In this document: positions 1 to 12,277 of the stretch, piece after piece
Position numbering within the stretch: the first letter of the stretch is position 1
Layout of the letters: each line of letters opens with the position of its first letter
Assembly: GCF_000237925.1 (NCBI RefSeq)
Contig: NC_031499.1
Coordinates: 7,012,195 to 7,076,194 of the forward strand
Direction: 5' to 3'
DNA: 64,000 bases
Source: Schistosoma mansoni
Taxonomy: Eukaryota; Platyhelminthes; Trematoda; Strigeidida; Schistosomatidae
The notes under the pieces: model-generated
Databases searched by the model: none
What the model was told of the DNA's origin: nothing
The model's input: only the letters and a program-made list of their open reading frames with translations
Made by a program: the position numbers and the translations under genes

Positions 1-2073
1 TCAACCTGTATGTATATGTAGTTTATTAATTAACCTCTCTTGTTGATGATTCACCATCCGGATTGATTAAATCTAACTGAATGCCAATGAATGTTGCTTG
101 TCAGTTAAGAAGTATGTTTAGTACACTAAATTATGTAAATACTAATTGTGTGGTAGTTTATTTGAATACCGTTGAGTATTATTGATCATTTCACTTGATG
201 AACTTCCATACTCATATTCAAATAAAACTATTGGAAACGCCTACATATCAATACTGATGTTGTTGTGGTGGTTTAGACCAACCGGTTTGAAGTATGATTA
301 CACTAATCAATATTGTTGATTTCGTGTCGGCATTGTTATGTATGATGTGTCGGACTGCGTTAATGTCCACTTATGTGTTTGCTGTTATGTCTGGTAGACA
401 TTGCTTTGATAACTTGGTATGCTGTCGCTCGACTCCGTTCATTTTGCTATCCCTCGACAATTGGTAACTACCACGGTTCGTATAACGCAAAGTCAGTGTA
501 ATTTAACATGAATAACATAACAGATGATCTGTTTAGAATTAAGTAGGGTTGTTGATGATCTGGCTTATTGTTCTCGGTCAAACACTTCTAAACTAGTGTG
601 CACTACATTGAATGAATTTCCTCAAATCACATTAGAATCGTATTTGGAATAGTGAAGTGATGACATGATCTACAACACACATTGGCATGTGTCTTTGACA
701 GTTGTGAAAATTAAACTCGTTGTCATGACAGTCAAAACCATTAGCCGAACTTCAACTGATGAACCTCAATCCATAAATGATGGATAAATATATTATTGAC
801 AAATGATAACAGTAGACTGATTATCTTCTGAAATCCTCTGTGGGATTATCAAACCGTACTAATTGTAACCATACAAATCTCGTCTCATTTTAGTTTTGGT
901 GAGACTATTCAGAGAATCATTGACTAGAGTTTTGAATTTTCAATCTTGTCGCTTCTTCTACATGGAACCTGGATAAAGTGAATTAGGCAAGCAGTACACA
1001 CTCTCCATCAAATGTTCAATAATAATATACCTACTAAACGACAATTTGGCCAATTATTATCTCAAAAGCACTCAGACGATTGAAGAGACTATCAGTATTT
1101 AACAACGACATTCAACGATCTGAATGAAATCGAGCAATAATAGATGATTTCCATCCTGGTGAAATGAATGATGTTAAGGTTACAATTTCACAGTCGACAT
1201 GTCTCTACACATACCTTGTATAGTGATCGGATTAGCCATTAAATCATGCCAACTATGCTAACATTTGATAATTGTTTTCAGAAACCTATGTTGATACTGA
1301 AGAACTCATATTGACTGAGATTCCCAGGTGACAAGCTATGGTTGACTTACCAACAAACTACCATCTCTAATCACTTCCATACAATTAATTAAAGCACATC
1401 CATCTGACATGTACTACAGGCTTGTTGCATCCTTTAAAACGAACCGAATTCTCCAAATCTAGTTTTCGGTAAAATGTCTTGATAAACAGAAAGGGAACAG
1501 CTTCCCATATTCTATATTCAGTCACGTGAAGTTCAAAATAACACAGTTACATGAATAGGACATTATACTTGGGGTGATATGGATTACATTCACACTGACA
1601 TATTGTAAGGGAACTTTGTGGTGCAAGCGAATCGGAGGAGAGAGATATAGTACAAACCACATCTATATTGTTTAACACTTTGAAGGAACTTCTATTGTAA
1701 TGTGGTGATGTGGCCTATGTAAGTCAATACTTTTTATTATTTAATTTATGGAATTCTGCTAAAGACTCTGAAGTTTCACCATCACGATTAAGCAAACGAA
1801 TATACAGATATGACAGAGATGAGAGAATGTATGTACACAACCAGGCGACGAAATAAACCAGATAACGATAATTCATAGTGAGCTTATCTAGATTTGGATA
1901 TATACTGTATTGATATTTAATGATTTTAACTTTCACACTGTAAACAAATGGAAGATCAAAAGCTAATGGTAATACAAGATATGTAAACTCATTCAATAGA
2001 CAAAGTATATATATACTATGAAAGTGATCAATGGTGAATTCTATACAACATGTATAATAGTGTTGCGCATCCA
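1..2073. repeat. Left arm of a long inverted repeat
   Basis: This stretch matches the reverse complement of 26103-29311, with position 1 pairing to about 29311 and 2073 to about 26103. Matching landmarks include the terminal exon at 1724-1937 against 26236-26449. The arm is cut by the window edge on the left and by an assembly gap on the right. Apart from the exon, 1-1723 shows no gene. The partner arm carries an extra ~1 kb LINE insertion that is absent here, near 1478-1490. Confidence 0.85.
1724..1937 (-). CDS. Orphan terminal exon (exon 5) of an AIG1-like membrane protein gene
   Basis: On the minus strand a good acceptor (TTTGTTTACAG) is followed by one base completing a split codon, then 70 codons and a stop. 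The peptide has the family pattern of a Tyr-Pro-x-Leu-Asp-like loop (YPNLDKL), one hydrophobic helix (about residues 24-48) and a charged tail. It aligns codon for codon with the exon at 26236-26449 and more loosely with 19891-20074, 33238-33427 and 56183-56345. The FAR-17a/AIG1 assignment is inferred from the other exons. No exon 4 lies between here and the gap, so the parent gene is interrupted by the gap and tRNA array. It could belong to the minus-strand exons at 12278-14674, but that copy's own exon 5 should resemble 33238-33427 instead. Confidence 0.6.
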
Positions 2074-2273
2074 NNNNNNNNNNNNNNNNNNNNNNNNNNN
2101 NNNNNNNNNNNNNNNNNNNNNNNNNNNNNNNNNNNNNNNNNNNNNNNNNNNNNNNNNNNNNNNNNNNNNNNNNNNNNNNNNNNNNNNNNNNNNNNNNNNN
2201 NNNNNNNNNNNNNNNNNNNNNNNNNNNNNNNNNNNNNNNNNNNNNNNNNNNNNNNNNNNNNNNNNNNNNNNNN
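2074..2273. other. Assembly gap (200 N)
   Basis: A run of exactly 200 N at the left edge of the tRNA array. The sequence before it ends inside a type II SINE; the sequence after it starts mid-unit in the array. The round size suggests a placeholder, so the amount of missing sequence is unknown. Confidence 0.95.
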
Positions 2274-3265
2274 TCATTGTTCCACCAGTGACAGGTATAC
2301 GAATGTGTGAGTGTGTTGCTTCGATGTTTGGTGGCTTCATCATTGGGACTGGTCTATTGCAAGAGTTGTTCAAAAATGCTCTAACCACCCGTTCCACTCT
2401 TGTTGAATTTCAGTCATTGGCTTGCCTCTCTCTAACTCTCGTTTACTATATTTCCCTACTAGTTTATTCGTTCCATCCTATAATTGTCTCACATTTCCTT
2501 CTCTTGCATGTATTCACATTAATATTTAAATGTTGGAAAATGAGATCGTTACAAGTCGAGTGGTAGTGTTTCACCATCACTACATTGTAATTTCACAATT
2601 GACTAAGAGAAATAATGTAGATTGAGTGAGTGAGTGAGTGAGTGAGTGATTAACTAATTAATTGAAAGATGCAGGATCAGATCATCAGAAACATAATCAT
2701 ATTCATAATGCAGCATGATTATTGATGTGCAGCGAGTTCAGATGATCCGTCATTGTTGGCAGTCCTCAGAATTGCACAATTGCAACAAGATAACTTATTC
2801 ATTTCGACTTCAGTATATATTCAAATTTGAATAGCTTCTCTTGAATTTTGTGTTAGTTTCTCACCGACACATTGTCATTTTCCAACTGTACTGAGATCTA
2901 TTATTAATAATGATGAATTATGGCGTTGCATTTCACTTACTTATATGATGATAAGTATGTAAGAGAAGGAATTGTCGATCTCTCATTCCGTGCATTGTGT
3001 CCGTTCTTCCGGTCACATGTGGAGGTTTTCACAATGCAATCGACCAGTAGAAGGAAGAGAAAACACGTGACCACGACGACGACGACGACGTGGATGTTCA
3101 CTTTGAATGCATCTGTGGTCAGCTATCCTCGATGCACTACCAGTGTGTTCGGTCGCGTGAATTCCCTATGACGTTGGTGATGTAGAGGTGAGGTGGAGCG
3201 GAGAATGTGGGAGATGGTTGTGTGATGAGAGTGTATTTGCGACACGACTAGTTGAAAAGTGTAAT

Positions 3266-3338
3266 CGAGCCTGCCAGGATTCGAACCTGGAATCTCCTGA
3301 TCCGTAGTCAGGCGCGTTATCCATTGCGCCACAGGCCC
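3266..3338 (-). tRNA. tRNA-Arg (anticodon ACG), array copy 1
   Basis: A 73-nt cloverleaf on the minus strand. The acceptor stem is GGGCCTG with CAGGCTC and discriminator G. The anticodon stem CCTGA/TCAGG closes the loop CTACGGA, giving anticodon ACG (reads CGU, and CGC/CGA after A34 to inosine). Box A is TGGCGCAATGG and box B is GGTTCGAATCC. A TTTT pol III terminator lies about 8 nt downstream (AAAA at 3255-3258 on the + strand). There is no intron. All six copies appear identical, with the same terminator. Confidence 0.95.
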
Positions 3339-4628
3339 CTGGACCCACTATCTCACTTCCTCACATCTTATCTTCTTCGCATCTTCATCACCTATCCTTC
3401 TTCCCAGTCAATTCACCACTACTTCTTCCTACTCCTAAATCATTCTCAACAGAACCTCTACCATCTTTGCACTTACTCTTATGTCTCACTTCACTCATTC
3501 AACTGGTATGTTGTCATGTCGGTCGGACAATCGGTCGGACATTCAGTCGGACATTCGGTCGACCGGTCTGTCGGTAGATACTGGTGTTGTTCTCCCACTC
3601 TTCATTTGTCTCATCATCATACTGATTTCCTCCATCATTGTTCCAACCAGTGACAGGTATACGAATGTGTGAGTGTGTTGCTTCGATGTTTGGTGTCTTC
3701 ATCATTGGGACTGGTCTATTGCAAGAGTTGTTCAAAAATGCTCTAACCACCCGTTACACTCTTATTGAATTTCAGTCATTGGCTTGCCTCTCTCTAACTC
3801 TCGTTTACTATATTTCCCTACTAGTTTATTCGTTCCATCCTATAATTGTCTCACATTTCCTTCTCTTGCATGTATTCACATTAATATTTAAATGTTGGAA
3901 AATGAGATCGTTACAAGTCGAGTGGTAGTGTTTCACCATCACTACATTGTAATTTCACAATTGACTAAGAGAAATAATGTAGATTGAGTGAGTGAGTGAG
4001 TGAGTGAGTGAGTGATTAACTAATTAATTGAAAGATGCAGGATCAGATCATCAGAAACATAATCATATTCATAATGCAGCATGATTATTGATGTGCAGCG
4101 AGTTCAGATGATCCGTCATTGTTGGCAGTCCTCAGAATTGCACAATTGCAACAAGATAACTTATTCATTTCGACTTCAGTATATATTCAAATTTGAATAG
4201 CTTCTCTTGAATTTTGTGTTAGTTTCTCACCGACACATTGTCATTTTCCAACTGTACTGAGATCTATTATTAATAATGATGAATAATGGCGTTGCATTTC
4301 ACTTACTTATATGATGATAAGTATGTAAGAGAAGGAATTGTCGATCTCTCATTCCGTGCATTGTGTCCGTTCTTCCGGTCACATGTGGAGGTTTTCACAA
4401 TGCAATCGACCAGTAGAAGGAAGAGAAAACACGTGACCACGACGACGACGACGTGGATGTTCACTTTGAATGCATCTGTGGTCAGCTATCCTCGATGCAC
4501 TACCAGTGTGTTCGGTCGCGTGAATTCCCTATGACGTTGGTGATGTAGAGGTGAGGTGGAGCGGAGAATGTGGGAGATGGTTGTGTGATGAGAGTGTATT
4601 TGCGACACGACTAGTTGAAAAGTGTAAT

Positions 4629-4701
4629 CGAGCCTGCCAGGATTCGAACCTGGAATCTCCTGATCCGTAGTCAGGCGCGTTATCCATTGCGCCACAGGCC
4701 C
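4629..4701 (-). tRNA. tRNA-Arg (ACG), array copy 2
   Basis: Identical to the copy at 3266-3338 in stems, ACG anticodon, internal promoter boxes and downstream TTTT. Confidence 0.95.
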
Positions 4702-6008
4702 CTGGACCCACTATCTCACTTCCTCACATCTTATCTTCTTCGCATCTTCATCACCTATCCTTCTTCCCAGTCAATTCACCACTACTTCTTCCTACTCCTA
4801 AATCATTCTCAACAGAACCTCTACCATCTTTGCACTTACTCTTATGTCTCACTTCACTCATTCAACTGGTATGTTGTCATGTCGGTCGGACAATCGGTCG
4901 GACAATCGGTCGGACATTCAGTCGGACATTCAGTCGGACATTCGGTCGACCGGTCTGTCGGTAGATACTGGTGTTGTTCTCCCACTCTTCATTTGTCTCA
5001 TCATCATACTGATTTCCTCCATCATTGTTCCAACCAGTGACAGGTATACGAATGTGTGAGTGTGTTGCTTCGATGTTTGGTGGCTTCATCATTGGGACTG
5101 GTCTATTGCAAGAGTTGTTCAAAAATGCTCTAACCACCCGTTCCACTCTTGTTGAATTTCAGTCATTGGCTTGCCTCTCTCTAACTCTCGTTTACTATAT
5201 TTCCCTACTAGTTTATTCGTTCCATCCTATAATTGTCTCACATTTCCTTCTCTTGCATGTATTCACATTAATATTTAAATGTTGGAAAATGAGATCGTTA
5301 CAAGTCGAGTGGTAGTGTTTCACCATCACTACATTGTAATTTCACAATTGACTAAGAGAAATAATGTAGATTGAGTGAGTGAGTGAGTGAGTGAGTGATT
5401 AACTAATTAATTGAAAGATGCAGGATCAGATCATCAGAAACATAATCATATTCATAATGCAGCATGATTATTGATGTGCAGCGAGTTCAGATGATCCGTC
5501 ATTGTTGGCAGTCCTCAGAATTGCACAATTGCAACAAGATAACTTATTCATTTCGACTTCAGTATATATTCAAATTTGAATAGCTTCTCTTGAATTTTGT
5601 GTTAGTTTCTCACCGACACATTGTCATTTTCCAACTGTACTGAGATCTATTATTAATAATGATGAATAATGGCGTTGCATTTCACTTACTTATATGATGA
5701 TAAGTATGTAAGAGAAGGAATTGTCGATCTCTCATTCCGTGCATTGTGTCCGTTCTTCCGGTCACATGTGGAGGTTTTCACAATGCAATCGACCAGTAGA
5801 AGGAAGAGAAAACACGTGACCACGACGACGACGTGGATGTTCACTTTGAATGCATCTGTGGTCAGCTATCCTCGATGCACTACCAGTGTGTTCGGTCGCG
5901 TGAACTCCCTATGACGTTGGTGATGTAGAGGTGAGGTGGAGCGGAGAATGTGGGAGATGGTTGTGTGATGAGAGTGTATTTGCGACACGACTAGTTGAAA
6001 AGTGTAAT

Positions 6009-6081
6009 CGAGCCTGCCAGGATTCGAACCTGGAATCTCCTGATCCGTAGTCAGGCGCGTTATCCATTGCGCCACAGGCCC
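6009..6081 (-). tRNA. tRNA-Arg (ACG), array copy 3
   Basis: Identical tRNA sequence and TTTT terminator. This unit has the shortest ACG tract (4 copies) and a 6-nt addition at the start of the 12-bp minisatellite that shifts the frame of the flanking ORF, evidence that the ORF is not under selection. Confidence 0.95.
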
Positions 6082-7397
6082 CTGGACCCACTATCTCACT
6101 TCCTCACATCTTATCTTCTTCGCATCTACATCACCTATCCTTCTTCCCAGTCAATTCACCACTACTTCTTCCTACTCCTAAATCATTCTCAACAGAACCT
6201 CTACCATCTTTGCACTTACTCTTATGTCTCACTTCACTCATTCAACTGGTATGTTGTCATGTCGGTCGGCGGTCGGACAATCGGTCGGACATTCAGTCGG
6301 ACATTCAGTCGGACATTCGGTCGACCGGTCTGTCGGTAGATACTGGTGTTGTTCTCCCACTCTTCATTTGTCTCATCATCATACTGATTTCCTCCATCAT
6401 TGTTCCAACCAGTGACAGGTATACGAATGTGTGAGTGTGTTGCTTCGATGTTTGGTGGCTTCATCATTGGGACTGGTCTATTGCAACAGTTGTTCAAAAA
6501 TGCTCTAACCACCCGTTCCACTCTTGTTGAATTTCAGTCATTGGCTTGCCTCTCTCTAACTCTCGTTTACTATATTTCCCTACTAGTTTATTCGTTCCAT
6601 CCTATAATTGTCTCACATTTCCTTCTCTTGCATGTATTCACATTAATATTTAAATGTTGGAAAATGAGATCGTTACAAGTCGAGTGGTAGTGTTTCACCA
6701 TCACTACATTGTAATTTCACAATTGACTAAGAGAAATAATGTAGATTGAGTGAGTGAGTGAGTGAGTGATTAACTAATTAATTGAAAGATGCAGGATCAG
6801 ATCATCAGAAACATAATCATATTCATAATGCAGCATGATTATTGATGTGCAGCGAGTTCAGATGATCCGTCATTGTTGGCAGTCCTCAGAATTGCACAAT
6901 TGCAACAAGATAACTTATTCATTTCGACTTCAGTATATATTCAAATTTGAATAGCTTCTCTTGAATTTTGTGTTAGTTTCTCACCGACACATTGTCATTT
7001 TCCAACTGTACTGAGATCTATTATTAATAATGATGAATAATGGCGTTGCATTTCACTTACTTATATGATGATAAGTATGTAAGAGAAGGAATTGTCGATC
7101 TCTCATTCCGTGCATTGTGTCCGTTCTTCCGGTCACATGTGGAGGTTTTCACAATGCAATCGACCAGTAGAAGGAAGAGAAAACACGTGACCACGACGAC
7201 GACGACGACGACGACGACGACGTGGATGTTCACTTTGAATGCATCTGTGGTCAGCTATCCTCGATGCACTACCAGTGTGTTCGGTCGCGTGAATTCCCTA
7301 TGACGTTGGTGATGTAGAGGTGAGGTGGAGCGGAGAATGTGGGAGATGGTTGTGTGATGAGAGTGTATTTGCGACACGACTAGTTGAAAAGTGTAAT

Positions 7398-7470
7398 CGA
7401 GCCTGCCAGGATTCGAACCTGGAATCTCCTGATCCGTAGTCAGGCGCGTTATCCATTGCGCCACAGGCCC
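7398..7470 (-). tRNA. tRNA-Arg (ACG), array copy 4
   Basis: Identical tRNA with terminator. This unit carries the longest ACG tract (10 copies, about 7193-7222). Confidence 0.95.
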
Positions 7471-8758
7471 CTGGACCCACTATCTCACTTCCTCACATCT
7501 TATCTTCTTCGCATCTTCATCACCTATCCTTCTTCCCAGTCAATTCACCACTACTTCTTCCTACTCCTAAATCATTCTCAACAGAACCTCTACCATCTTT
7601 GCACTTACTCTTATGTCTCACTTCACTCATTCAACTGGTATGTTGTCATGTCGGTCGGACAATCGGTCGGACATTCAGTCGGACATTCGGTCGACCGGTC
7701 TGTCGGTAGATACTGGTGTTGTTCTCCCACTCTTCATTTGTCTCATCATCATACTGATTTCCTCCATCATTGTTCCAACCAGTGACAGGTATACGAATGT
7801 GTGAGTGTGTTGCTTCGATGTTTGGTGTCTTCATCATTGGGACTGGTCTATTGCAAGAGTTGTTCAAAAATGCTCTAACCACCCGTTCCACTCTTGTTGA
7901 ATTTCAGTCATTGGCTTGCCTCTCTCTAACTCTCGTTTACTATATTTCCCTACTAGTTTATTCGTTCCATCCTATAATTGTCTCACATTTCCTTCTCTTG
8001 CATGTATTCACATTAATATTTAAATGTTGGAAAATGAGATCGTTACAAGTCGAGTGGTAGTGTTTCACCATCACTACATTGTAATTTCACAATTGACTAA
8101 GAGAAATAATGTAGATTGAGTGAGTGAGTGAGTGAGTGATTAACTAATTAATTGAAAGATGCAGGATCAGATCATCAGAAACATAATCATATTCATAATG
8201 CAGCATGATTATTGATGTGCAGCGAGTTCAGATGATCCGTCATTGTTGGCAGTCCTCAGAATTGCACAATTGCAACAAGATAACTTATTCATTTCGACTT
8301 CAGTATATATTCAAATTTGAATAGCTTCTCTTGAATTTTGTGTTAGTTTCTCACCGACACATTGTCATTTTCCAACTGTACTGAGATCTATTACTAATAA
8401 TGATGAATAATGGCGTTGCATTTCACTTACTTATATGATGATAAGTATGTAAGAGAAGGAATTGTCGATCTCTCATTCCGTGCATTGTGTCCGTTCTTCC
8501 GGTCACATGTGGAGGTTTTCACAATGAAATCGACCAGTAGAAGGAAGAGAAAACACGTGACCACGACGACGACGACGACGACGTGGATGTTCACTTTGAA
8601 TGCATCTGTGGTCAGCTATCCTCGATGCACTACCAGTGTGTTCGGTCGCGTGAATTCCCTATGACGTTGGTGATGTAGAGGTGAGGTGGAGCGGAGAATG
8701 TGGGAGATGGTTGTGTGATGAGAGTGTATTTGCGACACGACTAGTTGAAAAGTGTAAT

Positions 8759-8831
8759 CGAGCCTGCCAGGATTCGAACCTGGAATCTCCTGATCCGTAG
8801 TCAGGCGCGTTATCCATTGCGCCACAGGCCC
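8759..8831 (-). tRNA. tRNA-Arg (ACG), array copy 5
   Basis: Identical tRNA with terminator; the unit differs from the others only by scattered substitutions and tract lengths. Confidence 0.95.
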
Positions 8832-10153
8832 CTGGACCCACTATCTCACTTCCTCACATCTTATCTTCTTCGCATCTTCATCACCTATCCTTCTTCCCAG
8901 TCAATTCACCACTACTTCTTCCTACTCCTAAATCATTCTCAACAGAACCTCTACCATCTTTGCACTTACTCTTATGTCTCACTTCACTCATTCAACTGGT
9001 ATGTTGTCATGTCGGTCGGACAATCGGTCGGACAATCGGTCGGACATTCAGTCGGACATTCAGTCGGACATTCGGTCGACCGGTCTGTCGGTAGATACTG
9101 GTGTTGTTCTCCCACTCTTCATTTGTCTCATCATCATACTGATTTCCTCCATCATTGTTCCAACCAGTGACAGGTATACGAATGTGTGAGTGTGTTGCTT
9201 CGATGTTTGGTGGCTTCATCATTGGGACTGGTCTATTGCAAGAGTTGTTCAAAAATGCTCTAACCACCCGTTACACTCTTGTTGAATTTCAGTCATTGGC
9301 TTGCCTCTCTCTAACTCTCGTTTACTATATTTCCCTACTAGTTTATTCGTTCCATCCTATAATTGTCTCACATTTCCTTCTCTTGCATGTATTCACATTA
9401 ATATTTAAATGTTGGAAAATGAGATCGTTACAAGTCGAGTGGTAGTGTTTCACCATCACTACATTGTAATTTCACAATTGACTAAGAGAAATAATGTAGA
9501 TTGAGTGAGTGAGTGAGTGAGTGAGTGATTAACTAATTAATTGAAAGATGCAGGATCAGATCATCAGAAACATAATCATATTCATAATGCAGCATGATTA
9601 TTGATGTGCAGCGAGTTCAGATGATCCGTCATTGTTGGCAGTCCTCAGAATTGCACAATTGCAACAAGATAACTTATTCATTTCGACTTCAGTATATATT
9701 CAAATTTGAATAGCTTCTCTTGAATTTTGTGTTAGTTTCTCACCGACACATTGTCATTTTCCAACTGTACTGAGATCTATTATTAATAATGATGAATAAT
9801 GGCGTTGCATTTCACTTACTTATATGATGATAAGTATGTAAGAGAAGGAATTGTCGATCTCTCATTCCGTGCATTGTGTCCGTTCTTCCGGTCACATGTG
9901 GAGGTTTTCACAATGCAATCGACCAGTAGAAGGAAGAGAAAACACGTGACCACGACGACGACGACGACGACGACGACGTGGATGTTCACTTTGAATGCAT
10001 CTGTGGTCAGCTATCCTCGATGCACTACCAGTGTGTTCGGTCGCGTGAATTCCCTATGACGTTGGTGATGTAGAGGTGAGGTGGAGCGGAGAATGTGGGA
10101 GATAGTTGTGTGATGAGAGTGTATTTGCGACACGACTAGTTGAAAAGTGTAAT

Positions 10154-10226
10154 CGAGCCTGCCAGGATTCGAACCTGGAATCTCCTGATCCGTAGTCAGG
10201 CGCGTTATCCATTGCGCCACAGGCCC
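10154..10226 (-). tRNA. tRNA-Arg (ACG), array copy 6
   Basis: Identical tRNA with terminator. The unit breaks off 215 bp later in an assembly gap that opens inside the 12-bp minisatellite. Confidence 0.95.
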
Positions 10227-10441
10227 CTGGACCCACTATCTCACTTCCTCACATCTTATCTTCTTCGCATCTTCATCACCTATCCTTCTTCCCAGTCAAT
10301 TCACCACTACTTCTTCCTACTCCTAAATCATTCTCAACAGAACCTCTACCATCTTTGCACTTACTCTTATGTCTCACTTCACTCAACGAACTGGTATGTT
10401 GTCATGTCGGTCGGACAATCGGTCGGACAATCGGTCGGACA

Positions 10442-10641
10442 NNNNNNNNNNNNNNNNNNNNNNNNNNNNNNNNNNNNNNNNNNNNNNNNNNNNNNNNNNN
10501 NNNNNNNNNNNNNNNNNNNNNNNNNNNNNNNNNNNNNNNNNNNNNNNNNNNNNNNNNNNNNNNNNNNNNNNNNNNNNNNNNNNNNNNNNNNNNNNNNNNN
10601 NNNNNNNNNNNNNNNNNNNNNNNNNNNNNNNNNNNNNNNNN
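10442..10641. other. Assembly gap (200 N)
   Basis: A 200-N run interrupts the array inside the 12-bp minisatellite. On the right, sequence resumes in a GAT tract next to which the paralogous locus (33238-33427) has exon 5 of the AIG1-like gene. That exon should lie here or has been displaced by the array. Confidence 0.95.
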
Positions 10642-10692
10642 GATTTTCGGATGATGATGATTTGGATGATGATGATGATGATGATGATATAG
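10642..10692. repeat. (GAT)n microsatellite
   Basis: A short GAT/GATTTG tract. Related tracts sit at the same relative place in the duplicates at 19316-19814 and 33492-33718. The open frame it creates (Asp-rich) is compositional and continues from a frame running through the N gap. Confidence 0.85.
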
Positions 10693-10899
10693 AAGCATAC
10701 TTTTCCACAGTAATTAACATTGGTAATTATACCATTTTGTTTGATTTCATCACATTAGTTTCCTTTTCATCGGTTATATCTACTGTAAACTTTCTAAAGA
10801 CAATTTGTCATAAACCATTTTCAATAGTGGTTTGGTGGAGATTTCAGTCTGTTGGGAGATATCAACTCACTGATGATATTGGTGAATGGTTGCTCAATT

Positions 10900-11125
10900 T
10901 CGTGGATCCTTTGAAGTTGGACATTAACATCTTTGGATACCGGCTCAGTGATCTATCGGTTAAGTGCTGTGGAGCGAGAGTGGTAGGTCCTGCGTTCTAA
11001 TCTCGAGAGGCGGGATCGTGGATGCGCACTGCTGAAGAGTCCCAAAATAGGACAAGACGGTCGTCCAGTGCTTCCAGGTTTTCCATGGTAGTGTAGCTTC
11101 AATTGTCTCATGATCTCAACTCTAT
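10900..11125 (+). mobile_element. Type II tRNA-derived SINE with decayed hammerhead
   Basis: The body runs from a tRNA-like head (box A-like TGATCTATCGG, then a damaged box B) to a tail reading CCAGGTTTTCCATGG. The ribozyme region has CTGAAGA but the conserved GAAA is changed (GGACAAGACGG), so self-cleavage is unlikely. The same changes appear in the duplicates at 18880-19110 and 33770-33995, so the insertion predates the duplication. Confidence 0.75.
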
Positions 11126-12277
11126 AAACATTATTTTCTGTTTTCTACTTTACACTTACACCTTACCTATTGGTTCATTTCACTAATTGACATGCATAGA
11201 ACCATATTAGTCTAATAAAGAAACTTCATTATTTACAAATTCTTTCAATTATATCATTTTGTTAATGACTATAGTATGGTGTCAGTTACTATGTTAAGCT
11301 CACCTAACTTCTTTTGGCTTCCGGACAATCCAATTTATTCATTCTTCGCTAAAACACAATTTGACATTGTCAATTATTCTCTTATCAACATTGACCGTTT
11401 CTTATATCAGCATATATTTGTGTGTGTGCACTTCTTATCCTAACCATCACATATCTGACTGTAAATATCGATTCACATATGATTAAATCGAGATGGTTCA
11501 CATACCTTCTTCACTAAGTGTCATCTCACTTCGTTCACTTCAATTAGCTTTCTTCGCTTCATTTCTTCAATCGTTTTCTGTATCAACGATTGTATGAAAT
11601 ACACGTATACGAACTTCATTCTCGTATTTGACTTATTCAACTCCGGTATTCACTAATGTGAGTTCAGTCGACAATTATATGCAACGATTGGTGACATGTA
11701 TATTCCGATAACAATCATACATACGATCTAAGTAGAGTCAGATATCGGGCCACTAATGTGATGAGATCGTCGATAACATCGTCCGATCCAATCAGCGTCA
11801 AAATGAAGGACCTCACCAAAGTATCAATAAAATATCAACTTAATTAACAAACCAAGACTGTTGGATGTTTCTACTCTGACAATAGGGTAGTCACACTCTT
11901 ATCGATTGCCAATAGTAATAGACCTAACTGACTACTTCGTGTAGAAATAAGCTTCCATGTTCAATCTGTTCCTTTATGATTGCCTGATGTGAGTGTACAT
12001 CAGTGTCTGTGTGTGTGGAAACAACACCACAAATTGAATCTACCTGAGCTGCATATCTACTCAATCACATTACTACTTCATGAAATCTGAGAGTATAATA
12101 TCGTGCGAAACGTGCTTGGTTTCATTCATTCTCATTAGTCCATATGCAAGATGAAATGGTGGTGACGAGTAGATCAACCGAATTGAAGTTTAGTCACTAA
12201 ACATTGAAGTGTAGACGTCAAAAATAATCCATGTCAAAAAGGAATAATGAAATAATTTCATTTCTGTATTGACTTAC

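Larger units (their letters stand above)
2274..10441. repeat. Tandem array of ~1.37 kb units, each with a tRNA-Arg gene
   Basis: Six near-identical units follow a partial one. The tRNA genes start at 3266, 4629, 6009, 7398, 8759 and 10154, giving periods of 1363, 1380, 1389, 1361 and 1395. Each unit contains, in + order: the minus-strand tRNA-Arg, a spacer, a 12-bp minisatellite (GTCGGACAATCG-like; about 4, 6, 5, 4, 6 and at least 2 copies), a ~300 bp antisense RTE LINE fragment (3570-3870 in the first full unit), a GAGT tract (6, 7, 6, 5, 5, 6 copies, counting the partial unit first) and an ACG tract (6, 5, 4, 10, 7, 9 copies). Period differences are explained by these three tracts. The small ORFs that recur in every unit are by-products of copying. 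Both ends run into 200-N gaps, so real copy number is probably higher. Confidence 0.95.

Noticed and set aside
3518-3570. Short direct repeats resembling a CRISPR array
   Set aside because: Contiguous 12-bp minisatellite without spacers, in a eukaryotic genome.
2018-9445. 96-codon ORF (MFQPVTGIRM...) repeated in the array
   Set aside because: It is the antisense of an RTE LINE fragment.
2920-10059. An 81-87 codon ORF (starting MALHFTYLYDDKY in most units) in every array unit, kept open by the ACG tract
   Set aside because: The units are near-identical, so an open frame is copied, not selected. A three-base repeat cannot break it, and no codon pattern or homology supports a gene.
10140-11000. 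286-codon ORF across the N gap
   Set aside because: It joins array sequence, 200 N and a GAT tract; the frame through N has no meaning.
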